NCBI GenBank assembly: GCA_013399855.1
Contig: VXAY01006213.1
Coordinates: forward strand, 1 to 64,000
Source of the DNA: Oxyruncus cristatus
Lineage: Eukaryota > Chordata > Aves > Passeriformes > Cotingidae
Length of the DNA stretch: 64,000 nt
Reading direction: 5' to 3'
The notes under the pieces are model-generated. The model made no database searches and was not told the origin of the DNA. It saw only the letters and a program-made list of their open reading frames with translations. The position numbers and the translations under genes are program-made. Below, one piece after another: positions 14,101 to 25,603 of this stretch; the stretch's first letter is position 1; each line of letters starts with the position of its first letter.

Positions 14101-14697
14101 ATGTTGTACAAAATGAAATAAAGGAAAATTATATCGGCAACTGAAACATCTTTGTTATCATGGGAAAGTAATCTAGAGAAGCATCATTTTTGTTACAGAT
14201 GTGGGCCAGCAGCAATAATAAAAAAGTTTCAATAAAATTTTTTAATATTTTGGGAACTTTGTTGATAACTAAACAAATGCTACTTTAATAGACACACTGG
14301 GGATTTATTTAGCAAATTATTCTACAGTGGCCTAAGAAATCACACCTGTACAGCTTCCCAAACAGCGTGCTGAATTAGATAACTGAGCCCAAATTAATCA
14401 AATACATGCATCAGGCAAGTAGAATTTCTAGTCTCCGAGGTTTCTCCAGCCCAGAGAGCACTTAAAGAGACTTGATTTTCTCTTTTTTTCTTTTGAGATA
14501 GTCATTTGCAGTCTCTGCTTTGGGTGTGGAACGTCCAAAGCTAGAAAAATTGAAAACACAAAGCTACTCTGTCAGCTTTTCAAAACCAGGGGACCCTATC
14601 ATCTTTGGACACCAAGAAGAAATGGCACCCTTCTGCTGCAGAAACAGTCTGTATCTTGGATCCTTGTCAATTATCTTCTAATTTCAAGATGCTTAAC

Positions 14698-16425
14698 AAT
14701 CATAGAATACCAGGCTGTAAGAGGACATCAAATTCATCTGGTCCATGCAAAAGAATGATCTATACAAGATGGCTCAGCACCCTCTCCAGGTGGATCTTAA
14801 CAGTGCCCAAAGTTGCAGAATGCACCAATTCCCCGGGGAGATATTCCAACGGCCAATTGTTCTGTTAAAATTTTTCCTCTTGCATCCAATAGCAATCTCC
14901 CCAGCAGAAACTTGTAACCATTAGTCCTCTTCTTCTCCATGTGACTCCTCCTAAAAAGAAAATCTCCATCTTTTCTGTAGCCTCCCTTTAATTACTGGAA
15001 CAGCGGGATAAGGTCTCCCCTGTGCCTTCAAGCTCCTCAGGGCTGAACAACCCCAGTTCCCTGAGCTTTTCTTCACATGGCAGGCTTCCCAGGCCTTTGA
15101 TTGTCTTTGTGGGCCTTCTCTGAACCCTCTCCAGCCTGTCCACATCTGTTTTCTACACTAGGGACTAAAACTGAACACAGTGCTCCAGCTGATGTCTGAC
15201 AAGCAGAGAGTAGGGTGGGATGATGACTTCTGACAAACACTGAGCAAAGTGGAATAATTCTTCACCTCTGCTGGTGCAGCCCTTGTTGAAGCTACCTATC
15301 ATCCTGTTGCCTTTCTTTGCTGCAGGAGCACACTGGTCACTCAGACTCAGCTGCCTGTCCATCAGGATCCCCAGCTCCCTTCCCACACAGCTGCTCCCAA
15401 GTTGGCTTGATTCCAGCCTGTGCTGCACTCCTGCATTATGCTTTCCTGGATGCAAGACCTTACACTTTTCTTTGTTGAACTTCACACTGATCTCATTAGC
15501 CCACTCTTCCATCTGATCCAAGTCTTCCTGCAGGGTAGCATTCTCTTCTCAAGCATCCACTTCCTCATGTAGTTTGTTATTATTGGAAAACTTCATCAGG
15601 TTACACTTGATCCCATCTTCCAGATCACTTATGAAGGTATTAAATAGCGCTGAGCCCAATATCAATTCCTGGAGGACCCCACTTGTTGGTGGTTTAAACA
15701 GGAGTGATTTCCCACACCACTTCGGGTGCCACAGGTTAGCCATGCCCCCACCCACTAAACAAACCACTTGTCTAGACTGAAATGCAACAGTTTCTCCAGA
15801 GGAGGCTGTGGAAAGCAGTAACAAGAGCCTTGGAAAAATCCACATAAACAATGTCCAGCTGCTCACCCCGCATCAATTGACCAGGTTTGTCAAGCACAAT
15901 TTGCCCTTGGTGAAACCATGCTGCCTTTTCCCAGTCATGCGCTTCATCTGACATTTGATAGACCCCAGGAGGGTTAGTTCTGTAACTTTCCCAGGGACGG
16001 CAGTTAGACCGATGGATCTATATTTTCCCGGACCCTCCTTTAAGTCCTTCTTGTAGATAGGGATGACAATAGCCTTCTTCCAGCCTTCTGGGACATCCTC
16101 TGATCTCCGCAACTTCTTAAAGATTATGGAGAGTGGCCTCACAATGACATCAGCTAGCTCTCTTGACACCCCTGAGGGGATATTGTCAGGGCTTATCAAA
16201 TTGTAGGGTCAAGCTCTTGTAACAGCTCACACATCAACTCCACCTTCATTGACAGCAGCTCTGTGTTTGCATCAGCATGGATTTTCGTTCCTGTTACCAG
16301 TGCTGGTAAAGACAGAGGTGAAGAAAGCGTTGAGAACCTCTGCCTTTTCAGCACTGTCAGTGACTGATTCACCTCTCCTGCTCAATAGCAGGCCAGTATT
16401 TTCCTTCTGTTTCTGCTTCCTTCTG
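14698..16425 (-). mobile_element. Decayed CR1 LINE, reverse transcriptase region and 3' end
   Basis: The left end, atcatagaataccaggctg, is the CR1 3' terminus in reverse. Reading the minus strand from about 16420 gives EKAEVLNAFFTSVFTSTG, then KKAIVIPIYKKDLKEGPGKY, then a frame change before DIVYVDFSKA. Further on come NTFISDLEDGIKCNLMKFSN and WANEISVKFNKEKCKVLHPG. These are the RT domain and downstream region of CR1 ORF2, broken by several frameshifts. The catalytic FADD motif reads FSNN, so the enzyme would be dead. The endonuclease half is missing: the element is 5'-truncated, as is usual for CR1. Confidence 0.93.
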
Positions 16426-17975
16426 TTCATAGTGGGTATTCGCCCATGAAGAAGATAATATATGATGCCAACATAACTCTTGCCATTGCAGCCTGGGCAA
16501 CTGTTGTAATTCGAGAATTTACAATGCCCAGGCTGTAGACATGCTTTTGAAGAACCCAGGTAGGACTTTCCACTCGAGACTTACTTTTTTCACCATGAAA
16601 CTTATGAATGGTTTTGTAGTATATCTCCTTCTGTCCAGGAGATAGTCTATGAGACACAGTTATAAGACTAAACTAACTGGATTTTTCTCTGGTGTGCAGA
16701 TAAATCTTTCCCTGTAATGAAGACTCATTTTCCTGTGATCCTAGATAAATCTTGCAATTCATTACCCAGTTCTCTGTGTTTTCTCAGTGATCACCGTTAG
16801 TTTTCTGTAACAACTGAGGGGGAGTTTTGGTTGTTGTTTTTTTTTCTTCACAGAATGCATCTCTAATAAAGGGTCTGGAATTCTATTTTCACACACCTTT
16901 GGGAGAAAACCCACTTTTTAACATGTCATTTCTTCACCACACCAAGCTGTGCCCTAAATTTATGTTTTACCCAGGTGAGAGTATCACACCCCTCCCCTTT
17001 TCTCCTGAAAAACCGGATCCACTGCATTCCAACTCATATATCTTTCTATTATTATATTCTATTATATCATATTCTCTTTCTATTCACATTGAACAGATCA
17101 TTTAGGAAGACCTCCTACCTTTCTGTGTTTAGGGCAGAGGCTCCTAGGTACAGCTCTACTAAGAGCTTACTGCACTGGACAGCTGATGATTAAAATGAAG
17201 CCAATTTGTGATTTACGCAATTTCCGTAAGAAGTCCACCAAACCTAATGTCATTCCTAGGGAACGAGAGAGAGGAAAGCCAGCCACCTTAGACTTAATCC
17301 ACACTTTTACCACGGATTAATGTGGTTAAGTACTCAAGAGTCATCCTAGACCAGAAGGTCCTTCGTCAGGTTAAGGGGGACTGCTGAATGTCTCCAGCAG
17401 AGTAAAGTGCATACAGAAAACAACATGAAAGAAAAAAAAGGTTGATTTCCCAGTAAATCGGAAGATCTTCAGATGTGGTTTATATCTTTTTGCAGATTCA
17501 CGCTTGTTCAATCTTTGCCTTGCTCACTATCTTCCAGCAGAAGTGGTGGAGGGACCTGTGGCTGGGCTTACCATGCTTGACAGGAAAGAGAATGACCCTG
17601 TTCCTGTAGAAATAGATAAGGCATAAACACATTTGGGCAGAAACACATTCATAATGTGATTATGTATACAGACAACATATCTGTAACACCTTTCAATTTC
17701 CGATCGTTTCCCTTTTCTGTAGAGAATGTGAGCTTATTTGTATAAAAATAACATTTCATTCTAAGAGAAAAATGCTATTAAGTTTAATTTCACTATATTA
17801 ACTAATATTTTACAGACAGCTGATTCAAACCCTGTCATCTCTATGGGTCTTAGCTCTAAATTTCAATAGGATAAAATTCACTTACTTCTTGACAAGGCTT
17901 GAAATACAAAACCACACCTAAAAAAAAGCTACCAAAGTAAATAAAATGTGTTTCTCTTGGCGCATCATCTCAAAC
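16426..17975. other. Intergenic, no gene seen
   Basis: AT-rich sequence with only short random open frames. An AT-simple patch (tattattatattctattata) lies near 17046-17070. Confidence 0.5.
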
Positions 17976-18082
17976 CACAATATATCTCAGAATATGCTGA
18001 GTTGGAAAGGATCCACAAGGATCGAAAGAGTCCAACTCTTAGCCCTGCACAGGACCATCCCCAAGTGTACTTTCAGACATTT
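17976..18082 (-). mobile_element. CR1-type 3' tail fragment
   Basis: The sequence contains tctcagaatatgctgagttg, then ggatccacaaggatc, gagtccaactctta and gccctgcacaggaccatccc. This is the reversed 3' end of a common avian CR1 subfamily. No ORF remains. Confidence 0.75.
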
Positions 18083-19009
18083 GTCATTAATGTTTTAGGC
18101 CAAAACTCTTTCATGTTTATAGAATCATTTAGTCCTTGTAAAACCCTTCTATTACTAACAACATTCATAATATCTTATACATTATTTGGCTGTAAAAACC
18201 TGACTAGATTTCTGATCTTTTGTCAGATTTTGGTAGTAACTTATCTTAGATGTTGAGCCGACTGGTTTTTAGCAAATAAAAGGACAAATACAAATTGCTC
18301 AGTTCTTTACCAAGTGCTTTTCCCAAGTTTAAAGTATACATCTCAGCTAATGTGTTGACTAAATTCCAGAGGACAGCAACACTTCAATGGAGAGGTGTCG
18401 GAGAAGGAGGGGTGGACAATAAGTTTTGTGCCTTACAGTGAGGCCAATCAGAAAATAACAGCTCAGCAAAGAGAAGCCATCTGTTAAAACCTAACTGAAA
18501 TCTGGAAATCCAGAGGAGACAACCCAATGAAGAAAAATAACTTTGTCTACTCAAAAATCCCATTTGTAACAATAACTTGGGGATTTTATTCAGTTTCTAC
18601 TTTCTACAGAGAAAAACAATGCCTTCTTCGACAAGAAATCAAAGGATGAATTTATGTCCTGTCACGTGGAAAAACATCTGCCTGCTCAGTTTTCTTATAA
18701 AAGTTTGTAAATCCCACAATTATGTGGTTAAAGAAAACTATGGCAGGTTAAAATGTTTGCTTAATTTAAAACTACATTTTCCACTTGCTTTTGCTTTCTG
18801 TTAGTGGTTTAGAAGGCAAGAAGTCCTTGGCAATGAATTACATTAGGCAGTTTTACACCTCTGCCCTGAATAAACATGCAACAAATTTTTTTGCTAAGAT
18901 TTGATTTACAGAACTGTAGTTTTAAAAGGAAAGAGGCCCAGGAAGTCAATCTGATTCCATTTCACCCAGTTACTCTGAATGAAATCTAAACCATTGTGTT
19001 TGGTGAACA
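18083..19009. other. Intergenic, no gene seen
   Basis: AT-rich sequence with no recognisable gene or repeat. Open frames here are short and lack any motif. Confidence 0.5.
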
Positions 19010-21240
19010 TGCATCTCCTGAAAGAGCTTTCACTTGTCTTGATTTGAAGACATTGAAACTGACAACCCTAACTATTGGGACAAACTGCTTAGAAAGTTGT
19101 TTGTCTTCCTCATTGTTAAAAATGCTGTTATTTTGTCTTTGAAATGACTGTTCTCAGATTCTGGCTGACATTCTCCTACTAAGGACTAAAGAGCCTTTAC
19201 TATGTAATGGCAATACCTAGAGACTGTAAGTCTCTGTTCTTTCTCCAGTTTCCATACTGGATCAAACAGCAGATTGATACAATATCCTATCTGTAGCAGT
19301 GGCTACAAGCAGATGCCTAAAGAAATATGAACAAGGCTGCAATATATATTTTCTTTGATATTCTTTGGATTTCCACCCCCTACTTTGTAGGGTCTTAGCG
19401 AGGATGAAAAGGGTTTTACGTATTTAAACACTCTCCACTGGCTTCTCTTCTAAGACTAGAATGTGTAGAGTCTTATTTTGAACTCATATAGACGTATCAC
19501 TTCTATAATGTTCTCGGCAAGGAGTTCCACAACTTAACCTTATTCTACATTGAGAATCACCTGTGTTCATTTGGAATAAAAAGCCCTACTAGGCCCAGTT
19601 AAAAATCCAGACACCAAAATTGCATACAATTGCTGATATGGTATACAGTAACTACTTCTTGAGCAATATTCTTGCACTCAGCCATCATGAGATTGCCTAA
19701 CCTTTTTTTGCTATAGTCTCCCAGCAATTCAGATTGAACAGACTACTGCAACTAGCCTCTAGATACTTTCAGAGGTCATTATTTTACAAAATACAGTCCT
19801 CCAAGCTGTAGTTTTAACCTACATTTTTAATTGCTAAAGGCATGTTACATGTTCCTTTGCCCATGGTACAGAATTTTTTCATCTGAATACCCAAGGCCTT
19901 CTAACAAATCAAGGAATTCCCTGTGATTCCTTTTTTGGTTAATCACTTACAAGTTCTATCACCAATGATTTTATATTATAATCCCGTGTGGTGCCTGAAA
20001 GACTTAGATCACTGTTCAATGGTAATTTTATGCCATTAGGTACCCTGAACAGTTAGGTGTTCTTAATCCATTCTATTCTATCATATATCCTCTATTGATA
20101 CCATGTAGTGTTATTTTAAATGAAAATATGCGCACTAAGTCAAATACCCTCACATTAATCTCTTTACGATCACCTTTATCAGGCCTGTAATGAACACAGT
20201 CAATTACATCAGGCTTGTCTGACAAAACTCTTTTTTCCTAAAACTGCTCACATTCTATGAATTATACTCATTAACAATTTTTTTGGCAACAGAATCATAT
20301 TTATGCTTTCCCACTGTTTTGCTGAAGTTGGATTTCAAGCTATGTGACCAATAGTCACCAATTTGGTTTTTGAACACTAGAACTCATTAGCTCTGTTCTA
20401 GTACAATGGCATATGCCCAGTCAGTCCAAGATAACCACCACTAAGAAAAAAATCCCTAACCACTAATTTTTGTCTGTTTGTAAAGTACAACTTATTCAAC
20501 CCTACTCAGGCCAAAATGTCCTGGCTTAGTAGGTATTCCTCAATATACTCCTCTTTTAATGGACTGGAAAGTATCCCATTGTTCTCACATGATATGATTA
20601 CATCACATTCCTTCTTTGTAAATGCAGAAGAGAAAACAAATTAAAAATTCTCTTTGTTATCATTTGCAATATTAGCATATTCATCCACTGAAGGCTCTGT
20701 AACACAAATGGGATATATTTGTTCTTAATACACTGAGTTATACCTATTATTTGCTATAACACTTTCATCTATGTTTCCTAATCCTGCCAGCCAACTTCTG
20801 TTTTGTTTATTTTTAATTGATGTTTTTACTGGTGAACAGATTGGTTCTTAGTAAGAATTGTTCACAAAGATTTTTAAGTCGTGAAATTGTGGGATGTGGG
20901 CCAATTGAATTTCAAAGACATACCACTTCTCATTCACATTTTTTCCAGTGATTTTACTCATTATCTTAACAATGATATTTTTAACCTTTTTAATTCATCA
21001 GAAGTATAGCACAAGCAAGTATTGGTTAAGTCGATCCTCTGCTAATCAATACTGAACAAAATTAGGTCATGGTTCTCGGTTTCTAGGCAACCACCAACTT
21101 CCAATTCATTTACTTAATTTGTCTTTATCCTAATTAGGTCTAAAATAGATTGACTGCTGTTCGGAACCACATCTTCCGTATCATCTACACTTTTACAAAG
21201 GCCAGTGATGACTAGCTCTACAGGATTTCCATCACAGGCC
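19010..21240 (-). mobile_element. Very old CR1/L3-like LINE copy
   Basis: Several stretches read as reversed CR1/L3 consensus in the right order. Near 19090-19200 is the 3' part (gttgtttgtcttcctcattg, then aaagagcctttactatgtaa). Near 20310-20360 is the antisense of the RT stretch PGNYRPVSLTS (gctgaagttggatttcaagc). Near 20620-20680 is the region upstream of RT (gtaaatgcagaagagaaaac). Near 21080-21180 is possible endonuclease sequence. Stops are everywhere. Boundaries are approximate, and the call rests on remembered consensus. Confidence 0.55.
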
Positions 21241-22875
21241 CCACAAAATGAACTTCCCCCAAAACTTTTTTCCTTCCACTATGAGGAACTATTATTTAAA
21301 TATATTAATGAAGAAAATAGTGGTGAAATCAAAAATTAATATTCAGGTGTCAGGAATAAGTCAAGTAAGAACGTGGTGCATAGTCTCATGTTCTTTCGCC
21401 TGCAAATAAGAAATCTATTCACAGAAAAGCACGCCTTTTTTCTAATTCATAAGATCATGAAAAACATTGAAGTAGCCTTTCATAAATCAGTATGCATTGT
21501 TAGTCTTTTCCCTGCTATCTACCTCTTACATCCACTTCAACCCTTCCACAACTGTTGTCAAAACACTCTTCTCCAGCTTCATCCTTCCACGTAACTGCTT
21601 TCTTCCCTTTGACTTGTACCACATAACCTGCTGATGTCTAGCCTCCCTAATCCCTATCAGTAATCACTTACCATGCCAACAGCTCTGCACTTCCACGAAA
21701 CCCCTCCAGGAATCTGCATTTCACTCAACTACCCTGCACTACCTCCAAAGGTACTTGGAAATCATTTCATTTTTTTCAGAGAGAAGCTGAGATCTTGACC
21801 TTGTAATTCACTTGTTGCACTACCATAATTTTACTTCTCCCATACTAAATGTAAATGACTACAGCCATTACAATTAGTTGCTGTCTGATAATTTGTTATA
21901 ACAGGGTTTAATGAAGTTGTTTATCAAAGTCAGCAGTTGACTAATCCAGATAACTGATTAAAATGAGGAAGAGCTTTTTTTTTTTTTTTTTGCAATGCTG
22001 TGATATTAATAAAATACAACAGAGAACTACAATGCTCTACTTACCTCTACAAACATTAACTCCCTTGGTCTTAATGCTCTCTTTATTAAGTCAGCATAAC
22101 AACCAATAGCCATCACATCTTAGAGACTGAAGTTTAAACCTTCAGACTATTTCTACCATTTAGGTTCGACCACTTGACTTGAAAGCAACCCAGAAAGAGC
22201 CTACATGCAGAACCTATGTCAGACAACTAGCAGCAAGGGCTGCTGAGGCCATCACCTTGTGACCCAGCCACATGCTCAAACTCTTCTGTCCTTTACAGTG
22301 AAGCAACCGAAAGAGAAACCATTGCTTACTACCCACTTGCTCAGTGGATAACAGGCACTCTCTCCCGAGTCTCCCATTTTACACTTTCCCACTAATTTGA
22401 AGTTTTTCTTGTGAAGTCAAATTCCAAACTGAATTTCTAACACAAGAAAATAATAATCCTAAACACAATGAAATTCTAAAAAGATACAATCCTAAACTTG
22501 AAAAGGTATCATTTTTTTACAGATTACTTTTTATTCATTAGAGTGAATACTTAAATATTTAAACTCAGGCTTTTGCAGTTTTGAAATTTAATTCAGTGGA
22601 AGGATGGGTTTAGCAACTTTAGAACAGGCTGAGCTTTCTGGCACTGTTTCACGTATGTGATGGTTTCTGGCAGTGACAAGTCAATTAACTCATGCGTTTT
22701 GGAGGACTCTATCGCACTGGCTTAGAATAGTGTCAGAGTAAGTTGTTTCCTATACAGACAAAAGTTTCATGCCTATGACGGACAGCTGCAAAACCAGAAA
22801 AGAGGTCTTTCTCCAGGTTATCTTTTCCATGCCAAGAACTGGTATTTACAATAAAAAATGTGAACATGAATTTCA

Positions 22876-22926
22876 AAGAGTAACTTCGGTTGGAAGGAAA
22901 AAAGTCATTTAGTCCAACCCTGAATT
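22876..22926 (-). mobile_element. Small CR1 3' end remnant
   Basis: The stretch ttcggttggaaggaaaaaag, then catttagtccaaccctg, resembles the reversed CR1 tail (ggttggaagggac...tagtccaaccc). It is very short and diverged. Confidence 0.4.
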
Positions 22927-25100
22927 AATTCAGAAGGCTTCATGAAGTCAATACAAAACTTAGCAGATAAGTTTGATATGTTACCACATTAAGATGTTTC
23001 ATAAGCACTTTTGAACCCATTAGTCTTCTGAGTTGAGTGCAGTTTTAGCTACAGGATGATATGACTTAATTATTGCCTTATGCAGTCTGAAGGAACTGGC
23101 TTCTACAAAAAAAAAAAAAAATTACAAAAAATCCTATTTTTTGGAACAGGTGTAGAATGTAACACTTTCATTTTTGGTTACAATGTGGTTTAGTATTTTC
23201 TCCTCCTTACACACATGTATATTCACCTGATGCTATTGTAACCATACAGCCATGTTGGCATTTTCACATACATGTAATAGCAGACATTCTCCTGCACTTC
23301 AGTATCTTAGTTACTCTATATTGTACAACAAACTAACACACATACTAAAGAGCAGGAAAAATAAAGAAGTTAATTGTCATCATTTGCATCAGTACTGTTC
23401 TAAATCTAACTTTTAAATCACCACATAACTTTTTATCATCGCGTATTTTTTTTTATAATTACTATATTTGCAATTATGCACCTGGATCCAAGACTGCTGA
23501 TTTATACAGAGAAAGGTCTCCCACATGTGGAAATCTGCCTACCAACTGTAAAATAAAAACTGAATTTTGCTTCTTAATAGAGGTCCCATTGCTTATATTT
23601 GCAGAATCATTTAGGGGAAGTATCACTTACTATATTTTTTAAAGTGTTTTAGTTCTTCGGAGCTATATTACAGTGTGAAAGGAAAAAAATGTTGATAAGA
23701 CAGAATCACAAGAATTTTAAACATGTATAAAAAGACAAGCAAAATACTTGGAAATCCAGCCAGAACACAAGGGAAATTAGTCCAGGCAAAATTCACAGGT
23801 TTTGCATCCATCAATTTCGCCAGCTTTCCTTTATAGCTGTGCTGAATACCATTCAAGGTGTTCTCACACATGTAAGTTTCATATATTGCCTTTTCATGAC
23901 ACAGAAGAACTGTGGCCTAAAACTGTAAGTGATTATGAGAACTAGAAATCAGTTAATTCTGTGGTCTGGTAAGACTGCAGAGTTAATCTGTTTTGGCTAC
24001 AAATATTTATGATTTCTCACATCTAGCTGCTGTGGTTAAAAAACAAGGCCTGCCACACTTTCCACTTCAGAAACTAATTCATCTCACTTTTTCCTTCCCA
24101 GTTTAAATGCTTTAAAAGAAAAGCAAGAAATAAAGTTTCACTTGAACATTCACAATTGTCAGGCTTTTTTCCCCTAAAATAAATTGACAGCTTTGACCCA
24201 AAGTGAGTGCTTTCAGTTTTCTTTTGCTAGAAAAAGAGGAGGTCTTTGAGTTGACCAGGAACATTTTCTTATTTCACTGTTGACCAAAAAAGTAAAAACA
24301 CCAACCATGCTTACAGCTATGGTTAAAATGTCTAATATGTATTAAATAGTAAACAAAATTAAAGGTTGTTCACATACATGCTGTAATACTAAAACCAAAG
24401 TAAGACAAGATACCTAAAGACAAGAAAAGTGCACTTGCGGTTTACAGCTTTATTTGGGTGCTGAGAGTTGCCTTGAAAAACTCATTTTTCTTGATGGTGC
24501 AGAAAAACTGCAAAATAATTCCTCAATTACTTTCACAGTCCCACAGCTGAAATCATTAAATCTACTGCACTTTTTTGTAGCACCTCTGCATGCCACACTG
24601 GAAAGGAATAGGAAAATTTTCAATTTACTTTTATCATTCCCAGCAGGGAGATCCTATTTTGTTCCTTCTTTATTTATATCTCAAAATAATACTTCACAAA
24701 CCAACTGAAACCATTATAATCGCTCAAGTACAACATTTCAATGCCAGTGTTGATATAATTTGGAAACCAAAGACCTGACTTGTGATCATCAACAAAAACA
24801 AAGAAGTGGTGGAAGAACTGCAAAAGTCATAGATTTTGGCTGGATTTTTTTCCTTTTTAATTATACTATGTAAGTATATAAATGATACATGAATTTAACA
24901 TGCATCAGAATGAAGTCTAAAAGTATCATACAAACATCTCTGGCGTAAAGCTTTTTGGGGCAGGTTCTCAGTCTTGAAATTTGTCAGGAAGCTAGACTGA
25001 ACCCAAACAATAACAAAAACTAACACACTTTCTCTCCATCAGAGACATGGGTGAGCAGTCAATACAACAGAGTATACAGAATAAGAATGAATCTGTTTCT

Positions 25101-25106
25101 TTTATT
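25101..25106 (-). terminator. Candidate polyadenylation signal for NLN
   Basis: AATAAA reads on the minus strand about 360 nt after the NLN stop, and TG-rich minus-strand sequence follows (ctgtatactctgttgtattg). A second AATAAA at 25336-25341 is about 130 nt after the stop. Sequence alone does not show which is used. Both are common hexamers in AT-rich DNA, so this is a candidate only. Confidence 0.35.
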
Positions 25107-25468
25107 GCTGGTAGTGTCCTTTTTATCCCCTCCAGATTTAAAATTCACTCACAAGACACAATTTAAGTACATGTATTAAAAGAGAACCATGGCATCAAAT
25201 CCCCATAGTGATTAGTATTATTTCATAACAATTAAAAAGAATTACCATCCAAATCCTCAGCTTCTACACATCTCAGTTTTTTCCCTGATGTGTTGAATTT
25301 TGTAGTCCTATGAAATTTTTTTAAAAAATCACATTTTTATTTTTACAATTAAAAAAATCATCAAAAAGTGACCTGATTTGCCTAGAGTGATACACAGTTA
25401 AGATGTGAGATACACTGACATTTCCAGCTCCTTCAATACTTATACACCATTACAAAAAAATCATTATT

Positions 25469-25603
25469 TTACTGAACACATAATCCCTTACTCAATATGA
25501 AAGCTCTCTGGCTTGGTTTACGTTCCAAGAAATTTTGTAGCATATCCATTCCATCCAAAGATCCTCCAGGTTTCAAAATGAGGTTTCTGTATTTCATCCC
25601 AAC
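25469..25603 (-). CDS. NLN: NLN exon 13 (last coding exon and stop)
   Basis: This 135-nt exon is 44 codons plus TAA. The acceptor is ttcccctcag above 25603 and the stop is at 25469-25471. It encodes [20 protein letters not shown] and ends [10 protein letters not shown]. The C-terminus differs slightly from the mammalian one, as expected for this variable tail. Confidence 0.96.
   Translation of the reverse strand, partial: VGMKYRNLILKPGGSLDGMDMLQNFLERKPSQRAFILSKGLCVQ

Larger units (their letters stand above)
1456..14697. other. Intergenic DNA, no convincing gene
   Basis: About 13 kb of AT-rich single-copy-looking sequence lies beyond the 3' end of NLN. Open frames are all short and look random. 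A GC-richer patch at about 2650-3200 holds overlapping open frames on both strands with no recognisable domain. A splice-flanked open segment at 4109-4215 and a short duplication at 8117-8167 are listed separately. In mammals ERBIN follows NLN at a distance. No ERBIN exon is recognisable here. Confidence 0.5.
21241..25468. other. Intergenic DNA and NLN 3' flank
   Basis: AT-rich sequence, the last part of which must include the NLN 3' UTR on the minus strand. A run of about 17 T lies near 21976-21992 and A-runs lie near 23106-23120. No second gene is visible. Confidence 0.5.

Noticed and set aside
15274..15780. Plus-strand open frames inside the CR1 element
   Set aside because: Antisense shadows of CR1 ORF2.
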